A stretch of 64,000 bases of DNA. It comes from Rhodococcus sp. KRD197 (GTDB taxonomy: Bacteria; Actinomycetota; Actinomycetes; Mycobacteriales; Mycobacteriaceae). The notes under the pieces are model-generated. The model did not search any database. It saw nothing but the letters and a program-made list of their open reading frames with translations, and was not told where the DNA came from. The stretch is taken from positions 62,001-126,000 of the forward strand of contig NZ_JABFAO010000009.1 of NCBI RefSeq assembly GCF_017168235.1, written 5' to 3'. The position numbers were made by a program, and so were the translations under genes. Below, piece after piece: positions 22,601 to 27,905 of the stretch (position 1 is its first letter; every line of letters begins with the position of its first letter).

Positions 22601-25245
22601 TCGTAGCAACGCAACCGGATCGGTCCGTGGGGGACATCCCCCTCCTCGGCGACGCCGAACGCCTGGAGCTGCTCGGCCGAACCGGTGGACCCACCTGCAC
22701 GCCACGGACGCTGCCCACGCTGCTCGCCGACATCGTGGAACAGTGTCCCGAGACAGTCGCGGTCGTCGACGGTGATCGCACGCTCACCTACGCCGAACTC
22801 AGCTCGCGCTCGGACCACCTGGCGCGCGCTCTGATCTGCGCCGGTGCCGGACCCGATGTGGTCATCGCGACCGCGATGACTCGATCGATGGAGTATGTCC
22901 TCGCGGTATGGGCCATCACCAAGGCAGGCGCCGCCGTGATGCCCCTCGATCCGGCGTCACCCGCGGCCCGCACTACGCTCGTTCTCGCCGAGTCCGACGC
23001 ACTCCTCGGACTGACGGTCGACGCCCACCGCCCAGAGGACACCGACTTCTGGTGGAGCCTGGACGACGCCGACACCGCCCAGCATCTGGCCGAGGTGTCC
23101 GGCGGACCCGTCACCGCCGACGACCTGCTCGTTCCGCTGCACCCGGCGCACCTGGCCTATCTGATGCACACCTCCGGCTCGACCGGACGGCCCAAGGGTG
23201 TTGCGGTGAGCCACATCGGTCTGGCCAACTCGATCTCGTTCCACCGAGAACGTTGGCCGCGACCCGACGAGCCACGCGTGGTGGCTGTGGGACCCACGAC
23301 GTTCGACTCCAGTATTGCGGAGATGATCGCCGCACTCGGAGTGCGCGGAACGCTGGTGATCGCGCCGCCAATGGTGTTCGGCGGGGAGGAACTCGGTGCC
23401 TTCCTGCGAGAACAGCGCATCACCCACCTGCTCATTACCCCGCGCGCTCTGGACACCGTCGACCCCGCGGGGCTCGACAACCTCCAGTGCGTGGTGAGTG
23501 CAGGCGAAGCATGCCCGCCTGAATTGGTGTCCAGGTGGGCCCCGAACCGACTGCTGTTCAATGAGTACGGCCCAACCGAGACCACCGTGTGGGGCACGGT
23601 GTCCGCGGCGCTGAATCCGGGCGAGCGGATCACCATCGGCACCCCGGTGCGCGGTCTTCGCGCGATGGTTCTCGACCCGCGTCTCGAACCGGTTCCGGTC
23701 GGTGTCACCGGTGAGTTGTATCTGTCCGGACCCCAGCTCGCGCGCGGGTATGCCTCACAGCACGCGCTGACGTCCGAACGATTCGTCGCGGCCGCCCACG
23801 GTGAGCCCGGAGCGCGGATGTATCGGACCGGAGACCTCGTGCGGTGGGACCCGTCCGGAAGCCTGATCTATCTCGGGCGCAGCGACTTTCAGGTGAAGAT
23901 TCGTGGACAGCGAATCGAGCTCGGTGAGATCGATTCGGTGCTGACGGCCCAGACCGGCGTTCAGCAGGCCGCGACGGTGGTCCATCACGAGGGCGGCATC
24001 GGCGATCGGCTCGTAGCCTACGTGAGCGCGTCGGGACCCGACGGGCTCGACGTGACCGAGCTCGAGGATGGGCTCCGCGCCGTGCTTCCGCAGTTCATGA
24101 TTCCGACGCAGATCATCGTGCTGGACGAGCTACCGCTCACGACGTCGGGCAAATTGGATCGGCACCGACTCCCGAGGCCGGTGACGGCTCCCAAGGCATT
24201 CCGCGAGCCGATGACCGGCAACGAACGCGCCGTGGCGGACGCGGTCGCGGACGTCCTCGGACTCGACCGGGCCACGATCGGCCTGGATGACGACTTCTTC
24301 GCGCTCGGTGGAAATTCCCTCGCTGCAACACGGTTGGCCGCACGGATCCGGGAGTCCACCGCGGTCGACGTCCCTCTCCGGGCGATCTTCTCGCGCGGAA
24401 CCGTCGAACACGTTGCGTCGCAGCTTTCCACGCCGGCCACTCAGTGGCCGACCGTCACTGCGTTGAACGCTGCAGGCGACGCCGCGCCCGTGTTCTGTAT
24501 TCACCCGTTGCTCGGACTGGCCTGGCCCTACATCGAGTTGGCCGGCCGAATCGGAGACGGTCGATCGGTCTTCGGTGTGCACTCACCTGCCCTGACCGAT
24601 GTCTCATTCGATCCACACACGATGCCGGAGTTGACAGCTCGCTACATCGAGGAAATCCGGGCCGTGCATTCGGACGGACCGTTCCATCTGATCGGGTGGT
24701 CCGTGGGCGGGATCCTCGCCCACGCGATCGCAGTGCGCCTGGCCGCGGAAGGCCCTGGTCACGATGTCGCCTCGCTCACGCTGTTCGATCCGGTGCACAG
24801 TGTCACACCGGGCGACGAGATCAAGAAGCACCAGTTCGAGGCGCTGTTCGCCAGACCGGCGACGCCCGAGGCCATCGCCGGTCTGGAAACGCTGCCGATC
24901 GAGCGCGTGCGCGAGCTCTGGCGTTCGATGGGCGGAGACGCGCTACCGATGTCGGATGAGCAGACCGTGCGTGTCACCCGCGCGATGCTGCGGGTGTACA
25001 GACTCGTCGACGCGTATGTCCCCCTCGCCTGGGACGGGCCCGTTCTCTTCGTCGACTCCGACGACACCACAGCAAGGCTGGGCCGCGTCTCGGATTTCTG
25101 GGCGAGTTACTGCACCGGCCCGACGCAGGTTGTGTCCGTGGGTGCTGGGCACGGCGAGTTGATGACTCCGGCGGCTTTGGACGAGCTCGGTCCCGTGGTG
25201 CACCGGTGGATCACCGAACAGGATCGATGGCCGCTACCGTCCTGA
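7630..25245 (+). CDS. five-module non-ribosomal peptide synthetase with terminal thioesterase
   Basis: Cytosolic NRPS of 5871 residues, intact. Domain order by landmark motifs: C1 (HHLILDGFG, about 141), A1 (YTSGSTGRPKG, about 588), T1 (LGGDS, about 961), E1 (HHIAIDG about 1147; EGHGRE; FNYLG), C2 (HHILLDGWS, about 1628), A2 (about 2084), T2 (about 2458), C3 (about 2645), A3 (about 3112), T3 (about 3482), C4 (about 3668), A4 (about 4139), T4 (about 4510), C5 (about 4696), A5 (about 5180), T5 (about 5558), thioesterase (GWSVGG, about 5689). C1 looks like an EntF-type starter condensation domain that would accept an acyl or aryl group from another protein; the product is predicted as an N-acylated pentapeptide with a D first residue, released by the TE. 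Hand-read pocket residues of A2 (D,V,W,H...S...D) suggest Ser; the others match no code I know. GTG 7630 overlaps the stop of a 12-codon open frame. No MbtH, acyl-AMP ligase, PPTase or transporter is adjacent. Confidence 0.95.
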   Translation: MIEPHYNERESVALSAAQRSLWLAQRLAPDTAFTVALYLDIEGLTEVDDLRDALHAARIENGLTQLRVVDPDGEPKITVDADAPYVIDIIDLRTHGDAVDRAHAWMQSEFATPIALSDDRLLRIALLRLPGDRTFLYLRAHHLILDGFGAFNLIRRIADIYSSRESTGRVPDADDILTLESIETKYRASSRHAKDLEHWQSYLGDNIGFSTVSTRPVGAPAQPRAMRAQWEGSALPENPDAAALIAAFALYLSRITDSTDIVLGLPVSGRTTAFLRSTGGMLANVLPMKIHVTDTCTVSDLIDAVRIQITAALRHQRFQDWDRIVDVEARRFGVFFGPLVNVMPFVVPLDFGGTPAPVEILSSGPIHDVAVNIYPGTERVPMHVDIQWNSNRYDEAEIARHGRRLTRIMDHFLRDPGSTPTAAIDIRDGADRAEPVPRCGGPTATFSSLPDLLARATTSVTFEDETVDGAELDQWSNRLARRLITGGARPGSVVAVALPRSIDYIVAVWAVAKSGAAFLPLDPDQPPERLSAILSECGVTLGITRSGALPGHHVRWTTPDTDDTEPSGTVTDRVRIAPLRADDVAYVIYTSGSTGRPKGVAVTHRGLSSFVEQQRSRWEAEGPAGTATVLAVASPTFDASVAELLLAASLSARLFIAPRDTYAAEPLRRLISDAQITHAVLTPSVLSSMEPRELGALRVVITVGEECTPAHVSAWAPGRSLYNDYGPTEATIWATGTTALGAESPVSIGTPIVGTTVYVLDSRLREVPVGVVGELYLSGPALARGYVGRAGATAERFVALGGGGRMYRTGDRVRWNTDRRLEYVGRSDFQVKVRGVRVELGEIDAALRLQPGVREAVTVLCEGSILVSYVTGTELNVDALGAGLSQSLPSYMLPARIMTLTALPTTPSGKVDRRALPTPTAVSPLVHAAPVTDVENTVAAAFAEVLATDDPIGRDDDFFVLGGDSIMSIRFVTLLAERGLHLSAREVFENKTVARIARVARRGDADTGNLEELPGGGVGSIDLTPMTRRLVMRGGRFDRFSQSMLLELPIGITRSGIVATVAAVVDRHDMLRARLSRSGENWVLEARAPGSVDVDQVLTRVLLDATSVDAEIDGLADGLDPATGSVLRMLWLDSSDARPGRLLILVHHIAIDGVSWRIVVADLIHAWQDVSAGRVAALPPVGTSMRRWARGLAGLAGTPAFTAQRATWRRILDGGDPLLGRRALDPTIDFVSGTEYVNLVLDDAVTDSLVRRGAAIYHGHSHDALLGALAVAMRSWRAHRGVDAPSTLIAMEGHGREDSVLPGADTSRTVGWFTSVFPIRVDLTDVDIDDACRGGSAAGDALRAAKESVSEVPDNGIGFGILESANPGQFCVRPQIVFNYLGQVTRPDEGAWAPVNRFGELSPRPDEDMPADSVIGIDAIVDDGSLRIRIGYAGELLGREEAQQFADLFEHALVGMATHIESGAAGGHTPSDFPLITLLQSDIDDITERYPSVSDIWPLAPLQSGLMFHSSVAQTVDNYTVQSIVELAGPLDHERLHRAAGAILDRHENLRAAFVVTVSGQSAQVVLGDAEVPWTEVDLSSEYQPENAFARAVDDRRADSIDLTAPPAIAFTLVTMGPDRRRLVLTAHHILLDGWSMPLLLTDLLTCYARDDASAPSPQPFRDYLRWLGTIDREDSLRAWRTALQGADEPTLIAPTARTHHIDSRSDDTTADLDEVTTARIVSAARGIGVTVNTMVMLAWGLVLGARISRRDVVFGSTVSGRAPELDGVESMIGLCINTIPTRVRWNPDESVESALVRLHTEQARLLDHHHVELSTLAAEVGRGAVFDTSVAFESYPVDRELLLGEREGPIVSGIDVIDSTHYPLSLAVTVDGRLRVRVTYLPELLDRADIGRISDQFLRVLDAMGRAPSGSVADIDIVGDSDRQLMARWNDTSYPLVPTTLPELFREQVARTPNAIALTYRGENLTYSEFDTRVQLLAARLRGAGVGPEAAVAVAIDRSIDLFVGVYAVLEAGGHYVPIDLDHPADRVHDILVDSGAVLGLTAQPVASVLPRTVSWLTVDDLEGSAASRPSPARPGHLAYVLFTSGSTGRPKGVGITHASVTNQLRWRRDYLGLGADDVVLHKTPITFDVSVWELFLPLQVGARIVVAEPDAHRDAAALVDLVRAQRISVAHFVPSMLSVFVDEPAVSSCRSLRHILASGEELTPEVARRTELATGAIVHNLYGPTEAAIDVTAHRVTSVDSTVVGIGRPVWNTAAHVLDDRLRPTPIGVCGELYLTGIQLARGYAGRSALTAERFVAAADGRRRYRTGDLARWTDAGELEFLGRRDFQVKLRGQRIELGEIDAALRAHHAVERAVTIVRDGALVAYVTGVRVDTRDVAESVARRVPRYMVPSRIVVLDAMPVTESGKLDRNALPTPAATLTDYRPPVTPTERAVASAFGRVLDLTEPVGRDDDFFGLGGHSIGAMQLVSQLRTVLDIDLSVRAVFDSPTVQLLARTADEHSEAPTGRALVPMVRPDPIPLSFAQQRMWFVERLGGTGSGYVMPIALRLEGTLDIPALEAALRDVIERHEVLRTIYPAVDGVPRQLILSVDEVPLEVAVHDGPVDTAAVTERIDITTHAPVRVHLHRLSGRSDGEAHDLVLVLHHIAADGWSMAPLTRDLVTAYAARTHGGAPSFAPLPVQYADFALWQRERATLAAGDLTYWRERLSDMADALDLPTDRPRRLEPTGNSDRVAFTIDTDTTSSLRAVATEHRATLFMLAHSAFAAVLSRWTGEDDIAVGTPIAGRSESALDDLVGMFVNTLVLRTSVDIGSTFTELLSIGRDTALDAYAHSELPFERLVDELDVDRTRARHPLVHVMIAFQNTAAPSLGAPGLTITPTEIGSPAAHFDLMVEISETGGTLAASLTYATDLFDRVSAERLVDHYRRVLIAVAADPTVIVGDIPLSGPHPECTGQPAAQPMTLRDIFADAVAARPSAPAVVFENVTLSYTELDERSDVLAGALTDRGAGPDQVIVLALPRSLDLIVALWAVAKTGAAFLPVDPTHPTMRIAHILAESSALLGIADAASQATLPPHRWIDIDALAGGTAATSATAAFATAAPLQVDHLAYVIYTSGSTGRPKGVAVTHRGLHNTLIDRRERIRDGAGGGAQARILAVSSPTFDAFVGELLIAVALRAPLIVSPPDVFGGDSLAALIRTHRVTHAMLTPRALETLNPRAHNDLRVVISVGEACPPELAEIWSSTHAMFNEYGPTETTVWVTSAGPLVPGDAVTIGRPLRGVQAHVLDSRLVPVPVGVTGELYLTGDQLARGYIGRPTSTSERFVAAPGGVRMYRTGDLVRWNNDGNLLYLGRSDFQVKLRGLRIELGEIDRALRRDPAVYQAVTVVVAKQLVSYVVGNDVDTDRLTASLATALPRYMVPSRIIELPALPMTTSGKLDRRALPDPAPLPTTFRAPTTEAEGTVAKCFSDVLGIAGSIGLDDDFFDLGGNSLSATRLASHLGAALGSDVPVRVVFDAPRVVDLARAVVASTGRKRRITPTSIPRPDPVPLSFSQHRMWFLNRFDPSAGTYVIPLALRLTGELDVDSLELALHDVVDRHEVLRTVYPECGESPRQLVRSAEHVPRPLRRVGQDPLDVIDELTATPFDVRSDAPIRTAVVEIDRTRHVLVVVLHHIAADGWSLAPLTRDIVTAYSTRRTGTPPYSAPLPIQYADFAVWQRETLGDPGDPQSVLGTQLGYWRSRLAGLEPELDLPTDRPRPPEPSFTGDRVHLDIDADTTAALRDLAAAHHATLFMVVRAAFALALSRWSGTTDIAVGTAVAGRTQPELDDLVGMFVNTVVLRTTVDDTESFDSLLEDSRTDTLTAFEHADLPFEVLVEAVETRRNSNRHPLVQVMLAFQNTTAPTLDVVGLTALPLDTGSAPAVFDLVLDLVDQQSGALEGSVTYATDLFDRSTAQRFVTLLLRIVTAVAQKPSMPMCDIDVSTAQELSDLLGRTGGPSVEPMTLRDMLTHVVETNPNGPAVVAGELTLTYAELDARSTRLAHVLMVRGAGPETVVALALARSVDYIVALWAVTKTGSAFVPLDPTHPADRVRHILTETGAVLGVAISGSDLPEHNWIRLDAVDETGAAALPDAVHVDQLAYVIYTSGSTGRPKGVAVTHRGLHNSLIDLRRRLPRGDDARVLAVSSPTFDASIGEILVALALSAPLVIAPPMVFGGDPLSMLLRAEAVTHAMLTPRALETLDPAAHNALRVVLSVGEQCPPELAAAWAPGRAMFNEYGPSETTIWASSAGPLVPSGPITIGRPVRGVTAWVLDRRLNPVPVGVTGELYLCGDQLGRGYIGAPALTADRFVAGLSFAAAGTRMYRTGDLVRWTDDGNLKYLGRSDFQVKLRGLRIELGEIDSVLRSDESVRHCVTVVRDDHLISYVVGREVDIDVLSSVAAARLPRYMVPTQIVVLDELPTTTSGKLDRRALPEVAFAPNRFVEPVSPTEKAVADAIADVLAIDVDRIGLHDNFFSLGGNSLSATRVVSRLGATQGVDVPLRAFFGAADLAELAAVIETSPSTARVPLVPAPRPEHPPLSFAQQRMWFVNRFDDGASSYTIPLALRLVGDLDVGALLGAIGDTVARHEVLRTVYPDRSGEPFQKVLEPSEITVPTTAVTPDDVDAAIADCACAAFDVTTDVPLRASLLNCGPEDHILVIVVHHIAADGWSMSPLARDVITFYRARAANALPDLAPLPLQYADFALWQRRVLGDQGDPHSQLSRDLEYWTTRLAGVPDVLDLPTDRPRRDRPTHRSGRVPLRLGSELTTALRRFAERADATLFMVVHSALAVTLARWSGATDIVVGSPTAGRGDAALDDLVGMFVGTVALRTVVDPAQPFSALLERSRRTTLDDLAHADVPFEQVVDALDPARHTDRHPVFQVMLAFQNNVAPELELPGLTVTPVAADTGLTQFDLTVELSEQQGADALDGALTYALDLFDAATVERFASHLVSVLSFVATQPDRSVGDIPLLGDAERLELLGRTGGPTCTPRTLPTLLADIVEQCPETVAVVDGDRTLTYAELSSRSDHLARALICAGAGPDVVIATAMTRSMEYVLAVWAITKAGAAVMPLDPASPAARTTLVLAESDALLGLTVDAHRPEDTDFWWSLDDADTAQHLAEVSGGPVTADDLLVPLHPAHLAYLMHTSGSTGRPKGVAVSHIGLANSISFHRERWPRPDEPRVVAVGPTTFDSSIAEMIAALGVRGTLVIAPPMVFGGEELGAFLREQRITHLLITPRALDTVDPAGLDNLQCVVSAGEACPPELVSRWAPNRLLFNEYGPTETTVWGTVSAALNPGERITIGTPVRGLRAMVLDPRLEPVPVGVTGELYLSGPQLARGYASQHALTSERFVAAAHGEPGARMYRTGDLVRWDPSGSLIYLGRSDFQVKIRGQRIELGEIDSVLTAQTGVQQAATVVHHEGGIGDRLVAYVSASGPDGLDVTELEDGLRAVLPQFMIPTQIIVLDELPLTTSGKLDRHRLPRPVTAPKAFREPMTGNERAVADAVADVLGLDRATIGLDDDFFALGGNSLAATRLAARIRESTAVDVPLRAIFSRGTVEHVASQLSTPATQWPTVTALNAAGDAAPVFCIHPLLGLAWPYIELAGRIGDGRSVFGVHSPALTDVSFDPHTMPELTARYIEEIRAVHSDGPFHLIGWSVGGILAHAIAVRLAAEGPGHDVASLTLFDPVHSVTPGDEIKKHQFEALFARPATPEAIAGLETLPIERVRELWRSMGGDALPMSDEQTVRVTRAMLRVYRLVDAYVPLAWDGPVLFVDSDDTTARLGRVSDFWASYCTGPTQVVSVGAGHGELMTPAALDELGPVVHRWITEQDRWPLPS

Positions 25246-25290
25246 TCAGAGGTCACGGCCGGAGCCACAATTCGACGAGTGCGCTGACCG

Positions 25291-25398
25291 GTGTCGGCCA
25301 CCGTCGGTGCAACCGCTGCCTTCGATCCGTTCTTCACCTTGACGCACGCCGTGTACGACGCCAATGCCGCCGGTATTCAAGCGGAGGGACCGAACTGA
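25291..25398 (+). CDS. doubtful 35-residue open frame after the NRPS
   Basis: From GTG 25291 a short frame encodes a protein containing FDPFFTLTHAVYDANAAGI. The residue composition looks protein-like and it lies just before the decayed HNH fragment. No family is recognised and there is no convincing ribosome-binding site. It may be a gene relic carried with the NRPS segment. The remainder of 25246-25450 shows no feature. Confidence 0.2.
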   Translation: MSATVGATAAFDPFFTLTHAVYDANAAGIQAEGPN

Positions 25399-25450
25399 AG
25401 CAGGCGATCGCTGAGGAGGCTCGGAGACCGAGAATGGAGTTTGCCAGCGA

Positions 25451-25691
25451 GACTGTGCGCAACGGTGTGGCGATGTGCAAGATTCACCACGCTGCCTATG
25501 ACGCACACATCATGGGGGTATCCCCGGACTACATCGTCAAGATTCGGGCCGATCTGCTGGACGAGATCGACGGCCCCATGCTGCAATGCGGGCTCGAAGA
25601 GCGTCACGGTCAATAACTGATGGTGCTGCCGTCCGTCAGGGCTCAGCGGCCTGCTGGCCCTGAGCCACGATCGATTCCGGTCAGCGTAGGG
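25451..25691 (+). pseudogene. HNH endonuclease 3' fragment (direct repeat copy B)
   Basis: Second copy of the last 252 bases of the HNH gene. The frame VRNGVAMCKIHHAAYDAHIMG is preserved at first. A base change then turns a Lys codon into a stop right after EERHGQ (at about 25613-25615), and 11 bases are missing near 25651 relative to the intact copy. The upstream two thirds of the gene, including the first HNH cysteines, is absent, so this cannot encode an enzyme. The position directly beyond the NRPS makes it a scar of an insertion or segmental duplication. Confidence 0.9.
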
Positions 25692-25692
25692 G

Positions 25693-26310
25693 TCACACTT
25701 TCAGGATCCTCCGGGCAGCTTTCGAGATGTCGCAGTCCCCGCTAGCGACGGAGTGGACGATCCCGTTGTAGACCAAGTCCCACAGTTTGGTGTTCTTTTG
25801 CGCGTGCCGGAGGACCAGTACGAGCTTGTGCCCGTGGCAATCCTCGAGCTTCATCGCGCGTTGCAGTCCAACGTTGGTCGACCGGATCCGCGTGAGCTCA
25901 TAGATCGACACCCACTTCTTTCCTGTCTGAACCCATTGCGAACCAGCTAGGACGCGGTCTCGGCGAGCATCGAAGTAGACCAACAGGCTCAGTCCTCCAC
26001 TGAAGCACCAGGGGAACCAGTCGGTCACCCATTCGAACCCTCCGGCGATGACTGCGAAGGCCGCTAGACACAGTACGAAGAACCCGACACTGCCTTGGAA
26101 AACATCCCTACGAGGTTGGGAAAACCATTCCAATGCCACGCCCCACTCGGATGGCGGCCCCCCGGTTGTGTCCGGCATGTCCGACGGGCTCCTGTAGATC
26201 GACGTCGTCTCGGTTCGTGGCGCCGATGGTGGGCGGGGTTCGCCCGAGAGCGCGTCGGGCTTCGGAGCTGGTGGTCGGCGGATTCTTGCCGGGTGATTGG
26301 CCGAGGTCAT
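25693..26310 (-). CDS. membrane protein, tandem paralogue 2 of a candidate immunity pair
   Basis: A 205-residue protein: a Pro-rich N-terminal tail (about 1-60), two adjacent hydrophobic helices (GFFVLCLAAFAVIAGGF and WFPWCFSGGLSLLVYF), then a cytosolic domain with KWVSIYELTRIRSTNVGLQRAM and LVYNGIVHSVASGDCDISKAA resembling a small PH-like barrel. The last 90 residues are nearly identical to those of the gene just upstream, so this is a recent tandem duplication. The ATG at 26310 overlaps the upstream stop (ATGA). It ends the WXG/SAV_915-like operon. Placement directly after a secreted type VII target suggests an immunity or accessory role; the function is not demonstrated. Confidence 0.72.
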   Translation of the reverse strand: MTSANHPARIRRPPAPKPDALSGEPRPPSAPRTETTSIYRSPSDMPDTTGGPPSEWGVALEWFSQPRRDVFQGSVGFFVLCLAAFAVIAGGFEWVTDWFPWCFSGGLSLLVYFDARRDRVLAGSQWVQTGKKWVSIYELTRIRSTNVGLQRAMKLEDCHGHKLVLVLRHAQKNTKLWDLVYNGIVHSVASGDCDISKAARRILKV

Positions 26311-26903
26311 ATTTTCAGGATTCTGCGGGCAGCTTTCGAGATGTCGCAGTTGCCGCTCGCGACGGAGTGGACGATCCCGTTGTACACGAGGTCCCAGAGT
26401 CGTGGATTCTGTTGAGCGTCTCGTAGAACGAGAACGAACTTGTTTCCGCGTGCGTCGGAGATAGACATTGCGCGTTTGAGTCCGACGGTCGTCGACCGAA
26501 TTTTCGTGAGCTCGTATGTAGAGACCCACTTGTCGCGCTGTTGAATCCATTGAGCACCGGCGATTACTCGATCTTCTCGAATCTTTCGATAGATGAGCAC
26601 AGCCATCACCGCGGCGAAGACCCATGGGAACCATTCGGACACCCACCCGAAGCCGCGATATACAACGACGAATGCGAACAGTGCAAAACCGAACATGAAG
26701 ATCGAGCCCTGTACGTGAAAGGTGCGCGACTCCTCGCACCACTCGAGCGGAGGGCCCATTTCGGTAGGAACAACGACTTCCGTCGTCGGCGCGCCTGGTG
26801 GTGTGGCGCGTTCTGCGGTTGATTCGCTACGGGGGGCTGTTGGGGGCCGAGGTTGGCCGGTCATCGTGTCGGGCGTTGCCGCAGGCTGTCTACGGGGTCG
26901 CAC
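26307..26903 (-). CDS. membrane protein, tandem paralogue 1 of a candidate immunity pair
   Basis: A 198-residue protein built like its downstream paralogue: hydrophilic Pro/Thr-rich N-terminus, two helices (SIFMFGFALFAFVVVYRGF and WFPWVFAAVMAVLIY) and a C-terminal domain with KWVSTYELTKIRSTTVGLK and LVYNGIVHSVASGNCDISKA. The GTG start at 26903 lies one base after the stop of the upstream gene; ATG 26864 is an alternative. Two-helix membrane proteins next to secreted WXG-type proteins are often immunity proteins, but here that is inferred from context only. Confidence 0.72.
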   Translation of the reverse strand: MRPRRQPAATPDTMTGQPRPPTAPRSESTAERATPPGAPTTEVVVPTEMGPPLEWCEESRTFHVQGSIFMFGFALFAFVVVYRGFGWVSEWFPWVFAAVMAVLIYRKIREDRVIAGAQWIQQRDKWVSTYELTKIRSTTVGLKRAMSISDARGNKFVLVLRDAQQNPRLWDLVYNGIVHSVASGNCDISKAARRILKI

Positions 26904-26904
26904 G

Positions 26905-27558
26905 CTAGTCCACCGCCAACTCGATCAATTCGCCCACACCGTATGCGAAGAGGATGCCGACACCAACAGCGGCGACGGTCGCGGGTCCACCAGCAACGCT
27001 CCCTGCTAGCAGCGCGGTTGCTGCGGTACCGGCCAGGAAACCGCCAGCGTCTTTCGCTACAACCTTCGCCACGTCGCCGGCATCCTCGGCGCCTTGAAGG
27101 TCATACAGAATCTGAGCGCCTGTGAAGTACACGCCCGCTACAGGTATTTTCGACCCGACCTTGCCACCGAACGGTAGCCCTTCGCTCACCAAACCCCCGA
27201 TTTTCTTGGTGAGTTGTCCCGGGACCAGAGCGCTGTTTTGTGCCGCGTATCGAGCTGCATCGTCAGCAGCAGGACCGAACGCGGCAGAGGCTCCCGCAGC
27301 CGAAGTGCGGACGGAATCGGGGAGTGCCTCTCCAGCGATGTCGGTCAAACGCCCTACCTGCGCCGCTCGGGTTTGCGCGACTGATCCCCACTGATCGGCT
27401 TGCTGAGCCGCTGTACCCAGATAGCTGATCGCTCCACCGGCAATCATCCAGGGCGCCGAGTTTCGTAGGCGGTCGAGCCAGCCCTCGCTGTCGGCGAACG
27501 CTGCTGCGAGCGTGGAATGAGCGCCAGCCTCGATTGCACGCGCATCATCGACCATCTC
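26905..27558 (-). CDS. C-terminal part of a WXG-type secreted protein split by a MITE
   Basis: The frame encodes EMVDDARAIEAGAHSTLAA onward and ends in a long Ala/Gly-rich hydrophobic segment (GGFLAGTAATALLAGSVAG, then AAVGVGILFAYGVGELIELAVD split here for length), a glycine-zipper-like tail that could insert in membranes. Initiation could now occur only at ATG 27555 or at TTG 27576 inside the inserted element. Joining codon GAG (27558) to the Leu codon CTA at 27909-27907 of the upstream half gives an uninterrupted 365-residue protein, so this is the 3' half of a disrupted gene. The two tandem membrane genes follow within 2 bases. Confidence 0.7.
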   Translation of the reverse strand, partial: EMVDDARAIEAGAHSTLAAAFADSEGWLDRLRNSAPWMIAGGAISYLGTAAQQADQWGSVAQTRAAQVGRLTDIAGEALPDSVRTSAAGASAAFGPAADDAARYAAQNSALVPGQLTKKIGGLVSEGLPFGGKVGSKIPVAGVYFTGAQILYDLQGAEDAGDVAKVVAKDAGGFLAGTAATALLAGSVAGGPATVAAVGVGILFAYGVGELIELAVD

Positions 27559-27561
27559 TAG

Positions 27562-27905
27562 GAGACTGCTGAACAATCCGATGGCCGATCCACGTCGCGT
27601 CGACCCGCGTTTAGGTGTTTGACCTGCGATAATGTTGGTATGCAGGGAAATTCGGAGTCGCAGGGCGACCTGTGGGACGTCTCACCCTCGGGTTGGGCGT
27701 CGAGGACGGGGTCTGGGCCCTTGGATAGGCGGTGGGTGAGCCCCGCACCCGGCCGGGGTGCTTCCGCAGTACTCGTGGCCCCGGATTTCCTGCCTTCGAC
27801 GGGAAATCCGGGTCTTCGCACACACTTTGGGGATCCTGTTACTCATGGACCGGGACAGCCGCCCGCGAGCCCAGTTCCCCATATCCCGCATATTTCAGCA
27901 GTCTC
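27562..27905. mobile_element. 344-bp MITE-like element with 12-bp TIRs and CTAG target duplication
   Basis: The ends are exact inverted repeats, gagactgctgaa at 27562-27573 and its complement at 27894-27905, flanked by CTAG at 27558-27561 and 27906-27909. There is no transposase frame inside. An internal hairpin has 11-bp arms (27780-27790 / 27802-27812). Precise removal of the element with one CTAG fuses the two flanking half-genes in frame, which shows that it is an insertion. A CTAG target and short TIRs fit a non-autonomous derivative of an IS5-like element (inference). A 19-base stretch at 27584-27602 is identical to host-gene bases 27997-28015. Confidence 0.85.

Noticed and set aside
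27780..27812. Hairpin with 11-bp arms read as a rho-independent terminator of the toxin operon
   Set aside because: It lies inside the inserted element, has an 11-base loop and no T-run; it is part of the MITE structure.
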